A stretch of 64,000 nt of DNA from Sphagnum compactum. Lineage: Eukaryota > Bryophyta > Sphagnopsida > Sphagnales. Location: assembly GCA_965153455.1 (NCBI GenBank), contig OZ234502.1, forward strand, positions 9,827,495-9,891,494. The letters run 5' to 3'. The notes beneath the pieces are model-generated. The model made no database searches, was not told where the DNA came from, and was given only the letters and a program-made list of their open reading frames with translations. This document shows positions 61,157 through 64,000 of the stretch, piece after piece. The translations under genes and the position numbers were made by a program. Numbering within the stretch: the first letter of the stretch is position 1; each line of letters starts with the position of its first letter.

Positions 61157-63085
61157 GAGTCAACTACCAATCAAACTCCACAAAACTTACCCCTCACATT
61201 TGATCATGAAGAATCACTCTCGTTGTTGTTGTTTGGTAAGAAATACAAACTAACCGGACATAAAATTTTCACCGTTTTTTTTTTCCTTTACATGCACACA
61301 ACACCAACCAACAACTATATACGTTTTTACATAGACAAAAATTTACCAACCAACACCTACTTACATTTTTGCTTACGCAAAGAAAGAATACCAATCGAAT
61401 ACATTTTTTACATACTCAAAGAAACAATACCAATAAGAGTCAACTAACAACAATCAAACCCCCACCAAACTTACCCCTCACATTTTATTATGAAGAATCA
61501 TTTCTTCTTGGTTCGCCATAAATACAAACTAGCCGGACATAAAATTTTCATGTTTTTTTTCTTTATATGCACACAACACAACACCAACCACCAACAATAT
61601 ACATTGAAACAATACCAACCAAACCCTACTTACATTTTTGCATACGCAAAGGAACAATACCAACCGATCCCTACTTACATTTTTTACATATGCAAAGAAA
61701 CAATACTAACCCAACCCCCTACTTACATTTTTGCATACGCAAAGAAACAACACCAACCGATAACTATATACGTTTTTACATATGCAAAGAAACAATACCA
61801 ACCGATCCCTACTTACATTTTTACTTACGCAAAGAAAGAATACCACTCGAATACATTTTTACATATGCAAAGAAACAATACCAACCGACCCCTACTTACA
61901 TTTTTACATACGCAAAGAAACAATACCAATAAGAGTCAACTAACAATCAAACCCCACAAAACTTACCCCTCACATTTTAGTATGAAGAATCACTTCTTCT
62001 TGTTTGGAAACAAATACAAACTAACCGGACATAAAATTCTCACCTTTTTTTTTTCTCTTTATATGCACACAACACAACACCAACCAACAACTATATACGT
62101 TTTTACATGTGCAAAGAAACAATACCAACCGAACCCTACTTACATTTTTGCATACGCCATGAAACAATACCAACCGATCCCTACTTACATTTTCACATAT
62201 GCAAAGAAACAATAGCAACCTAACACTACTTACATTTTTGCATACGCAAAGAAACAATACCAACCGATCCCTACTTACATTTTTGCATGTGCAAAAAAAC
62301 AATACCAACCAATCCCTACTTATATTTTTGCATACGCAAAGAAACAATACCAACCGATCCCTACTTACATTTTTGCATGTGCAAAAAAACAATACTAACC
62401 AATCCCTACTTACATTTTTGCATACGCAAAGAAACAATACCAACCGATCCCTACTTACATTTTTACATACGCAAAGAAACAATACCAACCAATCCCTACT
62501 TACATTTTTACATACGCAAAGAAACAATACCAACCGATCCCTTCTTACAATTTGACATATGCAAAGAAACAATACCAACCAACCCCTACTTACATTTCGA
62601 CATGCGTAAACCAAAAAAAAAACAATCCCCAAAGAGTCAACCAACAATCAACACCCTCTCCCCCCAACAAAACTTAGTCCCCACATTTTAGCATGAAGAA
62701 TCACTCTCGATGTTCAGCCATCAATACAAACCAACCTAACCACAGAATAAATTTTGACCCTTTTTTTTGGCTTTACACGCAAACAACACAACACCAACCA
62801 ACCGGTTCAGTTTTTACATTGACAAAAAACAATACCAACCAACCTTCTCACTTACATTTTTACATAGGCAAAAAAAAAAAAAAAAAAAAAAAACCTATAC
62901 CAACCAACCAGTCTTTGCATATTTTGTATCCAAAGAGAAGAGGTTGGTAGTCTCCAGGTGGGTAATTTGTGAAATCTTTCACTTTATTTGTTTTATGCCC
63001 AACATAACACCAACCAACCGCTACTTACATCCATTCTTTACATTGGGCCAAACACAACAATCAACCAACCACTCGGAAGTATCCA
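61157..63085. repeat. Higher-order minisatellite with 45-bp subunit
   Basis: Four large units begin with GAGTCAAC(T/C)AAC at 61,157, 61,437, 61,933 and 62,634. Each opens with a conserved segment (AATCAAACCC, TTACCCCTCACATTTTA, GAAGAATCA, ACCGGACATAAAATT, then a T-run and TGCACACAACACAACACC). It then carries a variable number of 45-bp subunits of the type ACATTTTTGCATACGCAAAG + AAACAATACCAACCGATCCC + TACTT. Unit three has eleven or twelve subunits at exact 45-bp steps between about 62,100 and 62,620. Part of it shows a 90-bp alternation. Because 45 is divisible by three, long repetitive frames occur on both strands; they are not genes. Confidence 0.92.
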
Positions 63086-63660
63086 TATTTTGTCGAAAAA
63101 AAGTGGCAAAGTTTGTAGGGGGGTTTTTAACATCCTGCTAGTGGCATTTTCCGGGTTGGTTTTTGTTGTTTGATTATAGGGGTCTCTTTGTAGAAAATAT
63201 CCGAAGAAAAAGTCCATAAACTCAACAACTGAACTTTATTCTACAATTCCATTAAGTCCAACCAAAAAAGACATGCCACAAATGAAAAAAAATCCAAAAA
63301 AGAAATAAAAAAGATGAGCCATAGGCCATGAGGGAAAAAGTTAGAGGGTAAAAGTCAAAAAAAGATAAAAATCCAAAGACACTTTAAAAAGGAAAAAGAT
63401 AAAAAGACAAGCCAAAGAAGATTAAAGATTTTTAAAAAAGGCTGAATTTGTTTTGAAACTCAAAAAAAACAAAAATGAAACTGAAAAAAGACAAGCCTAA
63501 AGAGAGAAAAGAAAAGGAAAACAAACCCAAAAATAAAATAAATATAGAAAATGAGAAAGAGAAAAAAGAAAAAAAGACAAGCCAAACTTCAAAGAAGAAA
63601 AAAGAAAAGCCATTAAGACAGAAAATGAACAAGAAAATTACTTTTGAGGAGTTTTTGAAA
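63086..63660. other. A-rich low-complexity region
   Basis: From about 63,200 the plus strand is dominated by AAAAG/GAAAAA words. The Lys/Glu-rich 90-aa frame at 63,475-63,747 is a product of this composition. Confidence 0.55.
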
Positions 63661-63678
63661 ACCGTGAGAAAACGGACC

Positions 63679-63702
63679 GGGGTCGGGTCGGGCCGGGCCG
63701 GG
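63679..63702 (+). other. G-quadruplex motif
   Basis: Five G-tracts of at least three with two-base loops (GGGGTCGGGTCGGGCCGGGCCGGG pattern, 24 bases in all). It lies at the transition from A-rich to GC-rich DNA. Confidence 0.8.
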
Positions 63703-64000
63703 TCTCGACTGACGCCGGGTGTGTATCTTCCCGGCGTTCATGCTTAGGTTTCCTTTCTGTTCTCTCCTGTGTTTACGCGCGTTGTCGTTGATGCGGGAAT
63801 ATGTCGAATGAGGGAGAGAGGGAGGGACGAAGCGAGTGCGCGAGGGAGAAAAAAGTTTAGAGGTGAGGAAGGCCAAGCAATGAAGCAAACACGGTGGTAT
63901 AAGTATGATGGCGTACAATTATGCCTGCGCTTGCTTATATGTTCTCTACATTGGTCGGGAATGACGAAAGCAGTCGTGGAACACAGGCAAAGTCCTCGCA
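63703..64000. promoter_or_regulatory. GC-rich window edge, possible front of a gene outside the window
   Basis: GC content rises sharply and a GAGAGAGGGAGGGA purine block occurs at 63,811-63,827, as in the leaders of three other genes here. No coding sequence is established before the window ends. Confidence 0.25.

Noticed and set aside
61490-62215. 241-codon plus-strand repetitive frame
   Set aside because: Same cause: a three-divisible repeat period in satellite DNA.
62021-62647. 208-codon minus-strand frame with a 15-residue repeat (LVLFLCVCKNVSRDW type)
   Set aside because: Created by the 45-bp tandem subunit; overlapping frames of similar length exist on the other strand with no independent coding signal.
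61157-63085. CRISPR-like regular array
   Set aside because: The 45-bp units abut without unique spacers, and the context is a plant nuclear genome.
63475-63747. 90-codon Lys/Glu-rich frame
   Set aside because: Product of AAAAG-rich low-complexity DNA; no conserved motif.

Overview
This is nuclear DNA from a land plant. Four spliced or single-exon protein genes belong to plant families (a p70 S6-type AGC kinase, a GATL glycosyltransferase, a C3H14/15-type CCCH zinc-finger protein and the DWF5 sterol reductase). Introns follow GT-AG rules, and the retroelements carry plant hallmarks, including an initiator-tRNA-Met primer site. The AT-rich, repeat-filled spacers, with a Helitron that encodes an endonuclease and a chromodomain Ty3/gypsy element, would fit a bryophyte, lycophyte or fern. 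That placement is inference; the sequence alone does not fix the species.

Layout. 1-2.2 kb: AT-rich spacer with a 1 kb inverted-repeat element. 2.2-6.1 kb: S6K (+), six coding exons, 502 aa. 6.1-16 kb: spacer holding two MITE-like elements (one with a TTA target duplication), a CATGGAT-rich repeat block, a possible 1.9 kb solo LTR and a second member of the first inverted-repeat family. 16-18.1 kb: GATL (+), one exon, 402 aa. 18.1-19.8 kb: convergent 3' regions. 19.8-21.8 kb: CCCH gene (-), three coding exons, 551 aa, with its leader reaching towards 23.1 kb. 23-32 kb: decayed transposon coding pieces, an LTR remnant and degenerate repeats. 32-36.8 kb: DWF5 (+), twelve coding exons, 446 aa. 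36.8-42.9 kb: spacer with a 101-bp tandem repeat. 42.9-50.8 kb: a chromodomain-type Ty3/gypsy retrotransposon on the minus strand, bounded by a GTTGT target duplication, whose 3' LTR is split by a related solo LTR in the opposite orientation with its own ATTTT duplication. 51.7-60 kb: a badly decayed Helitron (Rep, PIF1-type helicase, endonuclease), broken by an LTR remnant and by a 2.4 kb block of different composition. 61.1-63.1 kb: a higher-order minisatellite with a 45-bp subunit. 63.2-64 kb: A-rich DNA, then a GC-rich edge with a G-quadruplex motif that may be the front of a gene beyond the window.

The four host genes look intact and independent. S6K acts in TOR signalling, DWF5 in sterol synthesis, and GATL with the CCCH protein are both plausibly tied to cell-wall formation. 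Three of the four (S6K, GATL, DWF5) have GA/CT microsatellites just upstream of the coding region. I did not find a convincing new defence or metabolic system. The most informative parts are the nested transposon history and the retroelement lesions. No tRNA, rRNA or CRISPR array was seen.
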